Positions 26,051 to 34,524 of a stretch of DNA of 39,664 bases are shown here, in pieces. How positions within the stretch are numbered: the stretch's first letter is position 1; each line of letters starts with the position of its first letter. A model generated the notes under the pieces. The model made no database searches. It was given only the letters and a program-made list of their open reading frames with translations, and was not told where the DNA came from. The stretch is taken from contig JABURR010000040.1 in NCBI GenBank assembly GCA_014762635.1, forward strand, positions 1 through 39,664, written 5' to 3'. Source of the stretch: Paracoccaceae bacterium (GTDB taxonomy: Bacteria; Pseudomonadota; Alphaproteobacteria; Rhodobacterales; Rhodobacteraceae). The translations under genes were made by a program, and so were the position numbers.

Positions 26051-29008
26051 TCAGCCAAGCGCGTCATTGCAGCGCCCGCAGGTGCCCGCGTGCGCGTGGG
26101 TTCCCACGTCCGGCAGGATCTTCCAGCAGCGCTGGCATTTCTCGCCGTCAGCTTTCTCGAACACGACGCCGACACCCTCCACCTCGGGCAGGCGGAACGC
26201 CTCCGACGGGCTCGGATCGCCGCTGAGCGCCACCGTGCTGGTGATGCAGATATCCTCGAACGGCACCGTCTTCAGCGCCTCAAGCACCGCACCATCCTCC
26301 ACATGGACCACCGGCGCGGCCTCGAGGCTGGCGCCGATCACCTTGTCGCGGCGCTGGATCTCAAGCGCGGCGGTGACCACGCGGCGCGTCCGGCGGATGC
26401 CGGCCCATTTCGCGGCCAGCGGTTCGTCCAGCCAGTCGGCTGACGTCGTGGGCATGTCCTGCAGGTGGACGGAGCTTTCGTCGCCCGGGAACCGCTCCAG
26501 CCAGACCTCTTCCATGGTGAAGACCAGAATCGGCGCGAGCCAGGTGGTCAGCCGGTGGAACAGGATATCCAGCACCGTCCGCGCGGCGTTGCGGCGCGCC
26601 GAGGGCCCGTCGCAGTAGAGCGCGTCCTTGCGGATGTCGAAGTAGAAGGACGACAGCTCCACCGTCGCGAAATCGAAGAGCGACCGGTAGACACCCTGGA
26701 AATCATAGGCCGCATAGCCCGTGCGCACCCGGTGATCCAGCTCCGCCAGCCGGTGCAGCACCCAGCGCTCCAGCTCGGGCATGTCCTTCGGGTCGACACG
26801 CTCCTCGTGCGAGAAGCCATTGAGGTTGCCCAGCATGAAGCGCATGGTGTTGCGCAGGCGGCGGTAGCTGTCGGCGGTGCCCTTCAGGATCTCGTCGCCG
26901 ATCCTGAGGTCGCCGGTATAGTCCGACTGCGCCACCCAGAGCCGCAGGATATCCGCGCCGTATTGCTTGGTCACATCCTCGGGAGCCACGGTATTGCCCA
27001 GCGACTTGGACATCTTGTTGCCCTTGGCATCCAGCGTGAACCCGTGGGTCAGCACCCCGCGATAGGGGGCGCGGCCCTTGGTGCCGCAGGCCTGCAGCAT
27101 CGAGGAGTGGAACCAGCCGCGATGCTGGTCGGTGCCTTCCAGGTAAAGATCGGCGATCCCGTCCTCGGACCCGTCTTCACGGTCGCGCAGCACGAAGGCA
27201 TGGGTCGACCCGGAATCGAACCAGACGTCGAGGATATCGTCGACCTTCTGCCATTCGGCAGGATCGACGATCCCGTCAAGGAACCGGTCCTTGGCGCCGG
27301 GCTTGTACCAGGCGTCGGCCCCCTCGGCCTCGAAAGCGGCGGTGATGCGGGCGTTGACCTCGGGGTTGCGCAGCAGGAACTCCGGATCGTCGGGCTTGGC
27401 GCCCACCTTGACGAAACAGGTCAGCGGCACGCCCCAGGCGCGCTGGCGCGAGAGCACCCAGTCGGGCCGGTTCTCGATCATCGAGTAAAGGCGGTTGCGC
27501 CCGGTCTTCGGCGTCCAGGTCACCAGCTCGTCGATCGAGGTCAGCGCGCGGCTGCGGATCGTCTTGCCATAGCTGTCCTGACCGTCGCCGACCTCCTTGT
27601 CGATGGCGGCGAACCACTGCGGCGTGTTGCGATAGATGAGCGGCGCCTTGGAGCGCCAGCTGTGCGGGTAGCTGTGCGTGAGCCGCCCACGCGCCAGCAG
27701 CGCGCCGGTTTCGACCAGCTTGTTGATGACGGACGTGTTGGCGTCGCCTTCCTTGCCCTTGGGGGTGATGATGACCTTGCCGCCAAAGAACGGCAGGTCG
27801 GCGCGGAAGGAGCCGTCCTCCAGCACGTTGTAGGTCATCGGGAGCCCGTATTTCAGGCCGATCTGGTAGTCGTCGTCGCCGTGGCTGGGCGCGGTGTGGA
27901 CGAAACCCGTGCCCGCATCGTCGGTCACGTGATCGCCCGGCAGCAGCGGCACCTCGAAATCCCACTCGCCCTCGGCACCCTCGGCCCCGGCCAGCGGATG
28001 CGCGCAGGCCTGGATCAGCGACAGCGCCTCGGCGGGCACGTCGCGCAGGCGGCGGTACATCGACGGCTCGAGCCGCGCCTGGCCAAACACGGATTCAGCC
28101 AGCGCATCGGCGATCAGGTACCGGTCGCCGATCCGCGCCCAGCATTCCTCGGGGCGGCCGGTGACCTCGTAAAGCCCGTAAGAGATCTCGGGGCCGTAGC
28201 AGATCGCGCGGTTCTGCGGGATGGTCCAGGGGGTGGTGGTCCAGATGACGACCTGCGCCCCTTCCATCGCCTTGATCTCTTCGGCATAGCGCTTGAGATC
28301 GTCCTCGCTTGCCTCTTCCGAGGCGGCGCCGAAGAACCGCGTGATCGGGAATTTCACCCAGATCGTGTAACTCTTGTGATCGTGATACTCCACCTCCGCC
28401 TCGGCCAAGGCGGTCTTTTCAACCGGCGACCACATCACGGGCTTGGAGCCCTGGTAGAGCGTGCCGTTCATCAGGAACTTCATGAATTCCTCGGCGATCA
28501 CCGCCTCGGCGTGGAAGTCCATGGTAAGGTAAGGGTCGGCCCAGTTGCCGGTGACGCCCAGGCGCTTGAACTCCTCGCGCTGGATGTCGATCCAGCCCTC
28601 GGCGAACTTGCGGCATTCCTGGCGGAAATCGACGATATCCACCTTGTCCTTGTCGAGGCCCTTGGCGCGGTATTGCTCCTCGATCTTCCATTCGATCGGC
28701 AGGCCGTGGCAGTCCCAGCCCGGCACATAACGCGCGTCCTTGCCCATCATCTGCTGCGAACGCACGACCATGTCCTTGAGGATCTTGTTCAGCGCGTGGC
28801 CGATGTGCAGGTGGCCGTTGGCATAGGGCGGGCCGTCATGAAGGGTGAAGGGCGCGCGGCCCTCCTTCTCGCGCAGGCGGTCATAGACGCCGATCTTGGC
28901 CCAGCGCTCCAGCCAGCCCGGCTCGCGCTTGGGCAGGCCCGCGCGCATCGGGAAGTCTGTCTTGGGCAGGTTCAGGGTATCTTTGTAGTCAGGCATGTCG
29001 GCGCACAT
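26051..29008 (-). CDS. ileS: Isoleucine-tRNA ligase IleS
   Basis: This class I synthetase charges tRNA-Ile and edits misactivated valine. The ATG at 29006-29008 is placed by GAAGGA eight bases upstream; a second ATG four codons on is possible. The 985-residue protein has HIGH at 68-71 (GHLHIGHALNKIL), the WDCHGLPIEWK segment, and the CP1 editing domain with WTTTPWTIPQNR and GTGFVHTAPSHGDDDY. KMSKS lies within GNKMSKSLGN. A tRNA-binding helical domain follows, and a C-terminal zinc finger with paired cysteines ends the protein (CQRCWKILPD, CGRCND). All key residues seen are intact. Confidence 0.98.
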   Translation of the reverse strand: MCADMPDYKDTLNLPKTDFPMRAGLPKREPGWLERWAKIGVYDRLREKEGRAPFTLHDGPPYANGHLHIGHALNKILKDMVVRSQQMMGKDARYVPGWDCHGLPIEWKIEEQYRAKGLDKDKVDIVDFRQECRKFAEGWIDIQREEFKRLGVTGNWADPYLTMDFHAEAVIAEEFMKFLMNGTLYQGSKPVMWSPVEKTALAEAEVEYHDHKSYTIWVKFPITRFFGAASEEASEDDLKRYAEEIKAMEGAQVVIWTTTPWTIPQNRAICYGPEISYGLYEVTGRPEECWARIGDRYLIADALAESVFGQARLEPSMYRRLRDVPAEALSLIQACAHPLAGAEGAEGEWDFEVPLLPGDHVTDDAGTGFVHTAPSHGDDDYQIGLKYGLPMTYNVLEDGSFRADLPFFGGKVIITPKGKEGDANTSVINKLVETGALLARGRLTHSYPHSWRSKAPLIYRNTPQWFAAIDKEVGDGQDSYGKTIRSRALTSIDELVTWTPKTGRNRLYSMIENRPDWVLSRQRAWGVPLTCFVKVGAKPDDPEFLLRNPEVNARITAAFEAEGADAWYKPGAKDRFLDGIVDPAEWQKVDDILDVWFDSGSTHAFVLRDREDGSEDGIADLYLEGTDQHRGWFHSSMLQACGTKGRAPYRGVLTHGFTLDAKGNKMSKSLGNTVAPEDVTKQYGADILRLWVAQSDYTGDLRIGDEILKGTADSYRRLRNTMRFMLGNLNGFSHEERVDPKDMPELERWVLHRLAELDHRVRTGYAAYDFQGVYRSLFDFATVELSSFYFDIRKDALYCDGPSARRNAARTVLDILFHRLTTWLAPILVFTMEEVWLERFPGDESSVHLQDMPTTSADWLDEPLAAKWAGIRRTRRVVTAALEIQRRDKVIGASLEAAPVVHVEDGAVLEALKTVPFEDICITSTVALSGDPSPSEAFRLPEVEGVGVVFEKADGEKCQRCWKILPDVGTHAHAGTCGRCNDALG

Positions 29009-29201
29009 GGGATGTGTCCTTCGAATTCGGTCGCGATGTTCATAGGAGAAGGGCGGCGCGGGGTCCATATGCCCCGGCGCAACGCGGTTACCCGGCGGCC
29101 CTGACGATCAGAGCGCCGGGCCGGTAATTCGCTGAATGATCGCAAGGCCCTGCAACATGGGGCGGGTTATAGGCCCGCGCCCAGCCAAGGTAAACCCGCG
29201 A

Positions 29202-31943
29202 TCAGCCGCTGGCTTCCTCGGCCTGTTTCGCCGCCCATCGGTTGAGCCATGCCAGCCCCGCCAGCGAAAGGCCCAGCGCCAGGAAGGAAAACACCCGCAG
29301 CAGCCCCGCCAGGTCCGCCGCGTCGATCAGGAAGACCTTGGCCACCGTCAGCGCGATGAGGCTCATCGCCACGCGGCGCAAGCCGGACGAGGCCGAGGCG
29401 ATCGCCTGGTAAAGCAGCGCAGCACCAGTCACGATCATCGCGATGGTATAGCTGTATTGCTCCGCCGGAAGCACGCCGGGCAGGCTGATGTCGGCCCCAT
29501 GCCAAAAATGCCGGATCGCCAGCGCCAGCCAGACCGCGCCGAAGCCCGCCGCCATGATCCAGGAATTCAGCCGCAGCCACGGACGCCCCTCCGAGAACCG
29601 AAGCGCGACCACGGCGAAGATCACCCCGGGCAGGCCATAGGCCACCAGCAACGTGTTGAATACAGGCGGCCCCAAAACAGGTTCGTAGGTCGAGAAGAGC
29701 GGACTCAGCATCACGAGGCCGCCGAGGTAGAAGGCCAGCGCCACAAGCCCTGCGATCACCGCCAGCGTCATCCGGATCCAGCGCAACACGCCACCCATCC
29801 CGTAGCGCACCACCTGCACCAGCATCACGCAGAGCCAGATCGTCCCTTGCAGCGAAATGGCCCAGTGGCTTTCCGTCCCCGAGAGGCCCGCCGCCGCGTC
29901 GATGGCGCGGTAGAGCATGACCGAGGCGAAGATGCCCCCGAAGCCGAAGACCCCGGTCTCGAGCAGCGAGTCGGTCACCGGGCGCGGACGGCTCCGCAGC
30001 ATCTCGCGCGCCGCCGCCAAGGCCACGACCGCACCGCCGTAGGACAGGATCACGTCCCAGATCGGCGCTTCGTTGGCCCAGAAGAAACCCGGGTCGATCA
30101 CCAGTCGATAGCCCAGCACTGCGATGCCGATCTGGATGTAAAGGCCGAGGTAAAAGAGGTCGAACCGCCGGTCGAGCGCGGCGGCCACCACCACCAGAAC
30201 CGCCAGCGCCACTGTCAGCGCCGCCTGCGACAGCAGCAGGAACAACGCCAGCGCCAGCAGCGACAGCGTGGCCAGCGCCGCCAGCGCCGGGCGGCCGTGA
30301 TCCTCGGGCGCGGCCTTGGCGAACCGCTCGGCGAAGATCGTGGTCATCACCGCCAGCGCCAGCACATGGCCGGTCCAGAACCAGGTGCCCAGCACATCGG
30401 CAGGCTCCCAGAACAGCTCCAGCCCCACGATCAGCCCCGGCGCGAAGCTGACCGCCCCCAGCGCATAGAAAAGCCGCATCGCGCCTTCGCGCTGGCTGCG
30501 CCAAGCGGCGGCGATCGAGATCAGAGCGGCGAGCGCCACCAGAACCGTCACATCCATCGGCGGTCGTGTCTCGGGCAACCGCTCGAGGCCCGCGCGGAAG
30601 GCGCGGTAGATCGGCCCACGCTCCACCGCCTCGACCAACACCACACCGGCGAAGGCAGCCGAGGGAAGCAGCGCGATATCCCCCAGCGCGGGCGCATCCG
30701 CGGCCCAGAGGGTGAAGGCCAGGATCAGCACCGCGAGCAGCGCCAGCATCAGCCAGCCCTCGGCGGCGGTCTCGGCCTCAAGCGCGAAGATCAGGCCGCT
30801 CGCCACCGCCACCGCGCCGAAGGACAGCCGCACCGGGAAGGTGGGCCAGGCATCCCCCGCCTTGGCGAGGAAGACAAATCCGCTCACCCGCGCGCCCTCG
30901 TGCCGTGGGGTCAGGCTCAGCACCGGGATCGTCGTCGCCGCGAAGGCCAGCACCACGGTCATCAGCGTGTAATAACCCGCACCCTCTTCGCCTAGGAAAA
31001 GCAACCAACCGGCGCCATAGGCCAGCCCCAGCGACAGGACCGAGATCCAGGCCCAGCGCCGGCCCGCGTCCACCGCAAGCCCCGCGATGCCGATCACGCC
31101 GAAATAACCGTAGAGCCAGTAGACCGACTCGGTATCGCTGCTGACCATGAAGGGCGCGGCGGTCGCGCCCGCAAGGCCGATCGCAGTCAGGAACGCGCCG
31201 TAGACCCAGCCCAGCCCCACGGCCAGCACCGCCACCACGACGAGCCCGGCAAAGCTCGTGCCCGGCCCGATCAGCCCGTAGAGCTGATGCGCCAGCAGGA
31301 TGACAGCAAACAGCGTCGCGATGCCGGCCCCGGCGAAGGTCGAGGGCAGATAGGCGGTGGCGGCCTCAGGCTCGTCCCCGCCATGCCTGCGGATCCATTC
31401 GCCCGCGCCCACCAGCGCGGCCCCGGCCATCAGTCCCAGGATCACCCGGGCCAGCGGTGGGATCCAGCCATGCTCCATCCCGTATTGCACCAGGAAGGAC
31501 CCGGCCAGGCCCAGCGATACCGCCGAGACCACGTAGATCCAGTTCTGCACGACCCAGGCGAAAAGCTCGGCCACCCGGTCGGTGCGGAAGACAAGCGGTT
31601 GATCCTGGCCCGGCGCCTCGGCGCGGGTCACCGGCAGAGGGGGCCGGTTCGCGGTATCCTTCACCTCCCACGGATTGCGGGCGGCGGCGGGTTTGGCGGT
31701 GGGTGCTGTCTCGGGCGCGGCCTGCGCAGGTTCTGGCGTTTCGGGCTCAACCGCCTGGGGTTCCTCGGCGGCTGGTCTTTCCGGCACTTGCTGCGGTTCC
31801 TCGACCACCGCGCCCCGGGCCAGTTTCTGCTCCAGCCCCTTGATCCGCGCCTCCAACTCCTTGACGCGGGATATCAGGTAGAACGGCGCCCCAAGGATGA
31901 AGAAGAAGGTCGCCAGCCCCAACAGACCGAAAATGAACCCCAT
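29202..31943 (-). CDS. DUF2339 multi-span membrane protein
   Basis: The 913-residue product has a first span (GLLGLATFFFILGAPFYLI), then a short coiled coil (RVKELEARIKGLEQKLA). A Pro/Glu/Ala-rich linker runs to about residue 115. More than twenty hydrophobic segments fill the rest, ending in a charged KQAEEASG tail. This layout, with the internal FRTDRVAELFAWVVQNWIYVV segment, fits DUF2339, a family of very large bacterial membrane proteins of unknown function. The ATG at 31941-31943 is the first possible start. It faces the FAD monooxygenase gene across 191 bp. Between it and ileS (29009-29201) I see only a short weak hairpin, GCGGG/CCCGC, near 29163. Confidence 0.9.
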   Translation of the reverse strand: MGFIFGLLGLATFFFILGAPFYLISRVKELEARIKGLEQKLARGAVVEEPQQVPERPAAEEPQAVEPETPEPAQAAPETAPTAKPAAARNPWEVKDTANRPPLPVTRAEAPGQDQPLVFRTDRVAELFAWVVQNWIYVVSAVSLGLAGSFLVQYGMEHGWIPPLARVILGLMAGAALVGAGEWIRRHGGDEPEAATAYLPSTFAGAGIATLFAVILLAHQLYGLIGPGTSFAGLVVVAVLAVGLGWVYGAFLTAIGLAGATAAPFMVSSDTESVYWLYGYFGVIGIAGLAVDAGRRWAWISVLSLGLAYGAGWLLFLGEEGAGYYTLMTVVLAFAATTIPVLSLTPRHEGARVSGFVFLAKAGDAWPTFPVRLSFGAVAVASGLIFALEAETAAEGWLMLALLAVLILAFTLWAADAPALGDIALLPSAAFAGVVLVEAVERGPIYRAFRAGLERLPETRPPMDVTVLVALAALISIAAAWRSQREGAMRLFYALGAVSFAPGLIVGLELFWEPADVLGTWFWTGHVLALAVMTTIFAERFAKAAPEDHGRPALAALATLSLLALALFLLLSQAALTVALAVLVVVAAALDRRFDLFYLGLYIQIGIAVLGYRLVIDPGFFWANEAPIWDVILSYGGAVVALAAAREMLRSRPRPVTDSLLETGVFGFGGIFASVMLYRAIDAAAGLSGTESHWAISLQGTIWLCVMLVQVVRYGMGGVLRWIRMTLAVIAGLVALAFYLGGLVMLSPLFSTYEPVLGPPVFNTLLVAYGLPGVIFAVVALRFSEGRPWLRLNSWIMAAGFGAVWLALAIRHFWHGADISLPGVLPAEQYSYTIAMIVTGAALLYQAIASASSGLRRVAMSLIALTVAKVFLIDAADLAGLLRVFSFLALGLSLAGLAWLNRWAAKQAEEASG

Positions 31944-32134
31944 GAAACGCTCCCCTGAAACCTTTCCGGGATGCTAAGCGGCAGGCCCGCTGGCGCATAG
32001 TGGGGAAATCCGTTGTGGCTGTCCTTTTCCCACATCGCGCGGCAGAACTGCATCGGACATGACCTGCGTCCTCTACGCCCATTGATCTGACCGGCGGCTG
32101 ACCACAAGCTGCGCCGTGGCAACAGGAGCGGCAC

Positions 32135-33343
32135 ATGCGCCAGAACGGGTCTGATCAACGCCCTCCACTTCGGATCGGAATCGCCGGGGCCGGGATCGGC
32201 GGGCTGGCCGCCGCGACTCTGCTGGCGCGGGCCGGGCACAGCGTCGATATCTGCGACCAGTTCGAAGCCCCCCGCCCGATCGGCTCGGGGCTGGTGATCC
32301 AGCCGGTGGGGCTGTCCGTCCTCGACCGGGTCGGCGTAGGCACCGAGGCACGGCACCTTGGCAGGCGCATCGTCCGGCTTCTGGGGCACGAAGCCACGAA
32401 GGGGCTCAGGGTGCTGGACGTGTCCTACGGCGGGCCGGAGGCGGGGCTTGCAATCCATCGCGCCAGCCTGTTCGCGATCCTGCTGCAGGCGGCGATGAAC
32501 GCTGGCGCACAGTTGCACCCGGGCGCCCGGGTGAGCGAGGCCCCTCGCAACGGAAAGGAACGGGTCCTGCGGCAGACCTCAGGCGAAGACCTCGGGCCGT
32601 TCGACCTGGTGATTGACGCCGCCGGGGCCGGATCGCCGCTGTCATCGCTGAAGGCCCGCCCCCTGCCCTATGGCGCGATCTGGGGCACGGTGCCGTGGCG
32701 CGAGGTCCCCGGCCTGGCGCCGGACCTGCTGACCCAACGCTACCGCGCGGCAAACCGCATGGCAGGCGTTCTGCCCATCGGCACCTTGCCGGAAGGTGAC
32801 AGGCCACTGACAGCGGTCTTCTGGTCCATGTCACGCGGCGATCTGGACACGTGGGAAGCCCGGCCCGACATGGGTTGGCGCGACGAAGCCGTGGCGCTCT
32901 GGCCCGAAGCCGCGGCGTTTTTCGAGGCGATCTCAGGCCCCGAGGACATGACCATCGCCCGCTATAGCCACGGAACGCTCGCCCGTCCCTACGCGCCGGG
33001 GCTGGTCCATATCGGGGACGCGGCGCACCGCACCTCGCCGCAGCTTGGACAGGGGGCGAACATGGCGTTGCTGGATGCCGCGGCGCTGTCGCTGGCGCTG
33101 GAGCAGAACGCGCCGGAGGCCGCGCTGGTCGCCTATGCCCGGATGCGGCGCTGGCATGTGCGGCTCTACCAAGGTGTCAGCCGCCTTTTCACCCCGCAAT
33201 ACCAGTCGGACAGCCGCCTATTGCCGATCCTGCGCGACCGCGTTCTGTTTCCGCTGTCGCAGGTGCCGCCACTTCCGGGCGTGCTTTCGGGGCTGGTGTC
33301 GGGCGCGTTGATCCCGCCGCTGGCCGGTCAGGCCTTCGACTGA
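32135..33343 (+). CDS. FAD-dependent monooxygenase (UbiH/PHBH-like group)
   Basis: The 402-residue protein begins at an ATG behind CAGGAG. Near the N-terminus is the FAD-binding dinucleotide motif GIAGAGIGGLAAATLLARAG, ending in an acidic residue (DICD). The mid-chain DLVIDAAGAGS corresponds to the family's second FAD motif. The third, GLVHIGDAAHRTSPQLGQGAN, contacts the FAD ribose and is intact. This is the class A flavoprotein hydroxylase pattern, acting on an aromatic or related ring with NAD(P)H and oxygen. The substrate cannot be told from sequence. It stands alone on its strand, and its end overlaps the phasin gene by 16 bp, tail to tail. Confidence 0.88.
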   Translation: MRQNGSDQRPPLRIGIAGAGIGGLAAATLLARAGHSVDICDQFEAPRPIGSGLVIQPVGLSVLDRVGVGTEARHLGRRIVRLLGHEATKGLRVLDVSYGGPEAGLAIHRASLFAILLQAAMNAGAQLHPGARVSEAPRNGKERVLRQTSGEDLGPFDLVIDAAGAGSPLSSLKARPLPYGAIWGTVPWREVPGLAPDLLTQRYRAANRMAGVLPIGTLPEGDRPLTAVFWSMSRGDLDTWEARPDMGWRDEAVALWPEAAAFFEAISGPEDMTIARYSHGTLARPYAPGLVHIGDAAHRTSPQLGQGANMALLDAAALSLALEQNAPEAALVAYARMRRWHVRLYQGVSRLFTPQYQSDSRLLPILRDRVLFPLSQVPPLPGVLSGLVSGALIPPLAGQAFD

Positions 33344-33696
33344 TCCTCACCCTCAGGGCTCATTTCGCCCAGAAGACGCTCCATCATTTCCTGGTTCATC
33401 TCGGCAATGCGCCCGGTCTCGGCGGTGTATTGGTCGATCGCCTTCTGCATGAACTCGGCCTGCATTTCCCGCAGCACCACCGGGTTGGTGCAATGCAGGA
33501 CACTGTGCTGGAATTTCACGTCCTCGCGGATGCGGCGGGCCAGGAACTCCGCCAGTTCGCCGCCCATGTCGCCCATGCAATCGCACCAAGCCGCGAAGGC
33601 TGCTGGCATGGGCCAGAGGCCGACCTTTTGAAACTCGCTCATCGCTGTCAGGAAAGCGGCGCCGGATTGCCCTTCGGATTTCTGCGTCTTTGCCAT
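33328..33696 (-). CDS. Phasin family protein
   Basis: Phasins coat polyhydroxybutyrate granules. The 122-residue protein is almost wholly helical, with AFLTAMSEFQKVGLWPMPAAFAAW, then a long amphipathic stretch (LAEFLARRIREDVKFQHSVLHC), and NPVVLREMQAEFMQKAIDQYTAETGRIAEMN, the typical phasin core. Composition is low in Gly/Pro after residue 40 and rich in Ala, Met, Glu and Gln. No PHB synthase is in the window, so the granule link rests on the family resemblance. A perfect FNR box lies 62 nt upstream of the ATG. It overlaps the FAD monooxygenase end by 16 bp. Confidence 0.82.
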   Translation of the reverse strand: MAKTQKSEGQSGAAFLTAMSEFQKVGLWPMPAAFAAWCDCMGDMGGELAEFLARRIREDVKFQHSVLHCTNPVVLREMQAEFMQKAIDQYTAETGRIAEMNQEMMERLLGEMSPEGEDQSKA

Positions 33697-33758
33697 ATCG
33701 TTTCCCCCTGTCTGGCTACGTCAGGCGCGGACTGTTTCAGGATTCGCGCCTGAACGCG

Positions 33759-33772
33759 TTGATCCGCATCAA
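33759..33772. promoter_or_regulatory. Perfect FnrL/FNR box upstream of the phasin gene
   Basis: TTGATCCGCATCAA matches the TTGAT-N4-ATCAA consensus with no mismatch. It is 62 nt before the phasin ATG and 13 nt beyond the TauE/SafE stop, so the phasin gene is the only sensible target. A site centred at -41.5 would put the transcript start near 33724, leaving a leader of about 28 nt. Regulation is inferred. Confidence 0.65.
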
Positions 33773-33785
33773 TTGTAGCACAATC

Positions 33786-34523
33786 TCAGGGAATAGCCGT
33801 GGCGATCAGCTTGATCGAGATTCCGCCAAGCAAGGCCAGGATGATCCGGTCGAACACCACCGGCGAGACCATGCGCCCGACCATCGCCCCAAGGGGCATC
33901 GCCCCCATGAGAGGGATCAGCGCCAGCACCCCAAGCCCGAAGAGCTGCGGCGTCAGCACCCCCCAGAGCCAGAGGAACGGGATCTGCACCAGCGACATGG
34001 CGGTGAAGAAGATCGAGATGGTGATGATGAACTGCCCCCGCTCCAGCCGGGCGGCATTGAGGAAGGTGATCGAGGCCGGGGCCGAGAGCCCCGAGGCGCC
34101 CTGCAACATGCCACCGATCGCGCCAACGGGCGTGGCCAGCTTCTCGGCCAGCGGATAGGGCAGCCCCCAGTCGGGCTTAAGCAGACGGAAGCCGATGTAG
34201 CTCAGCACCGCGAAGGCCACGAGCAGCATCAGCAACTCTGGCCGCAGGGTCGCCAGCATCCAGGTGCCCACGAAGGCCCCGAACGCGCCGCCCCCGGCGA
34301 AACCCCAGGTGAAGAGCGGCGTGATCCGCTCGTGCCGGTACTGGCGGATCTGCGAGATGTTCGAGAAGAGGTTCGGCACCACCATCAGCGCCACCGCATG
34401 GGGCACGTCGAAGATGATCGCCAGGATCGGGATCGCCAGCACCGGCGCGCCCGCCCCGGTCGCCCCTTTCAGAATGCCGCCCACGGCAAGGGCAAAGCTG
34501 GCAAGGAGGATATCCCAGATCAT
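33786..34523 (-). CDS. TauE/SafE family sulfite or sulfonate exporter
   Basis: This 245-residue membrane protein has about eight spans in two similar halves. Each half starts with the family's repeated pattern (FALAVGGILKGATGAGAPVLAIPIL and LATPVGAIGGMLQGASGLSAPASI). Characterised relatives export sulfite, sulfoacetate or other C1-C2 sulfur anions. The start ATG at 34521-34523 is 1 nt after the stop of the ThDP-enzyme gene, so the two form a coupled unit. That pairing is the main clue to its cargo, which is not otherwise visible. Confidence 0.88.
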   Translation of the reverse strand: MIWDILLASFALAVGGILKGATGAGAPVLAIPILAIIFDVPHAVALMVVPNLFSNISQIRQYRHERITPLFTWGFAGGGAFGAFVGTWMLATLRPELLMLLVAFAVLSYIGFRLLKPDWGLPYPLAEKLATPVGAIGGMLQGASGLSAPASITFLNAARLERGQFIITISIFFTAMSLVQIPFLWLWGVLTPQLFGLGVLALIPLMGAMPLGAMVGRMVSPVVFDRIILALLGGISIKLIATAIP

Positions 34524-34524
34524 C

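Noticed and set aside
26465-29104. 879-codon plus-strand open frame opposite ileS
   Set aside because: It lies almost wholly antisense to ileS, is His/Arg/Gly-rich with no domain or ribosome site, and is the usual GC-driven shadow of a strongly coding frame.
29136-30995. 619-codon plus-strand open frame opposite the DUF2339 gene
   Set aside because: Its extreme Arg/Gln/His composition is the complement of a hydrophobic membrane protein; there is no start signal or domain.
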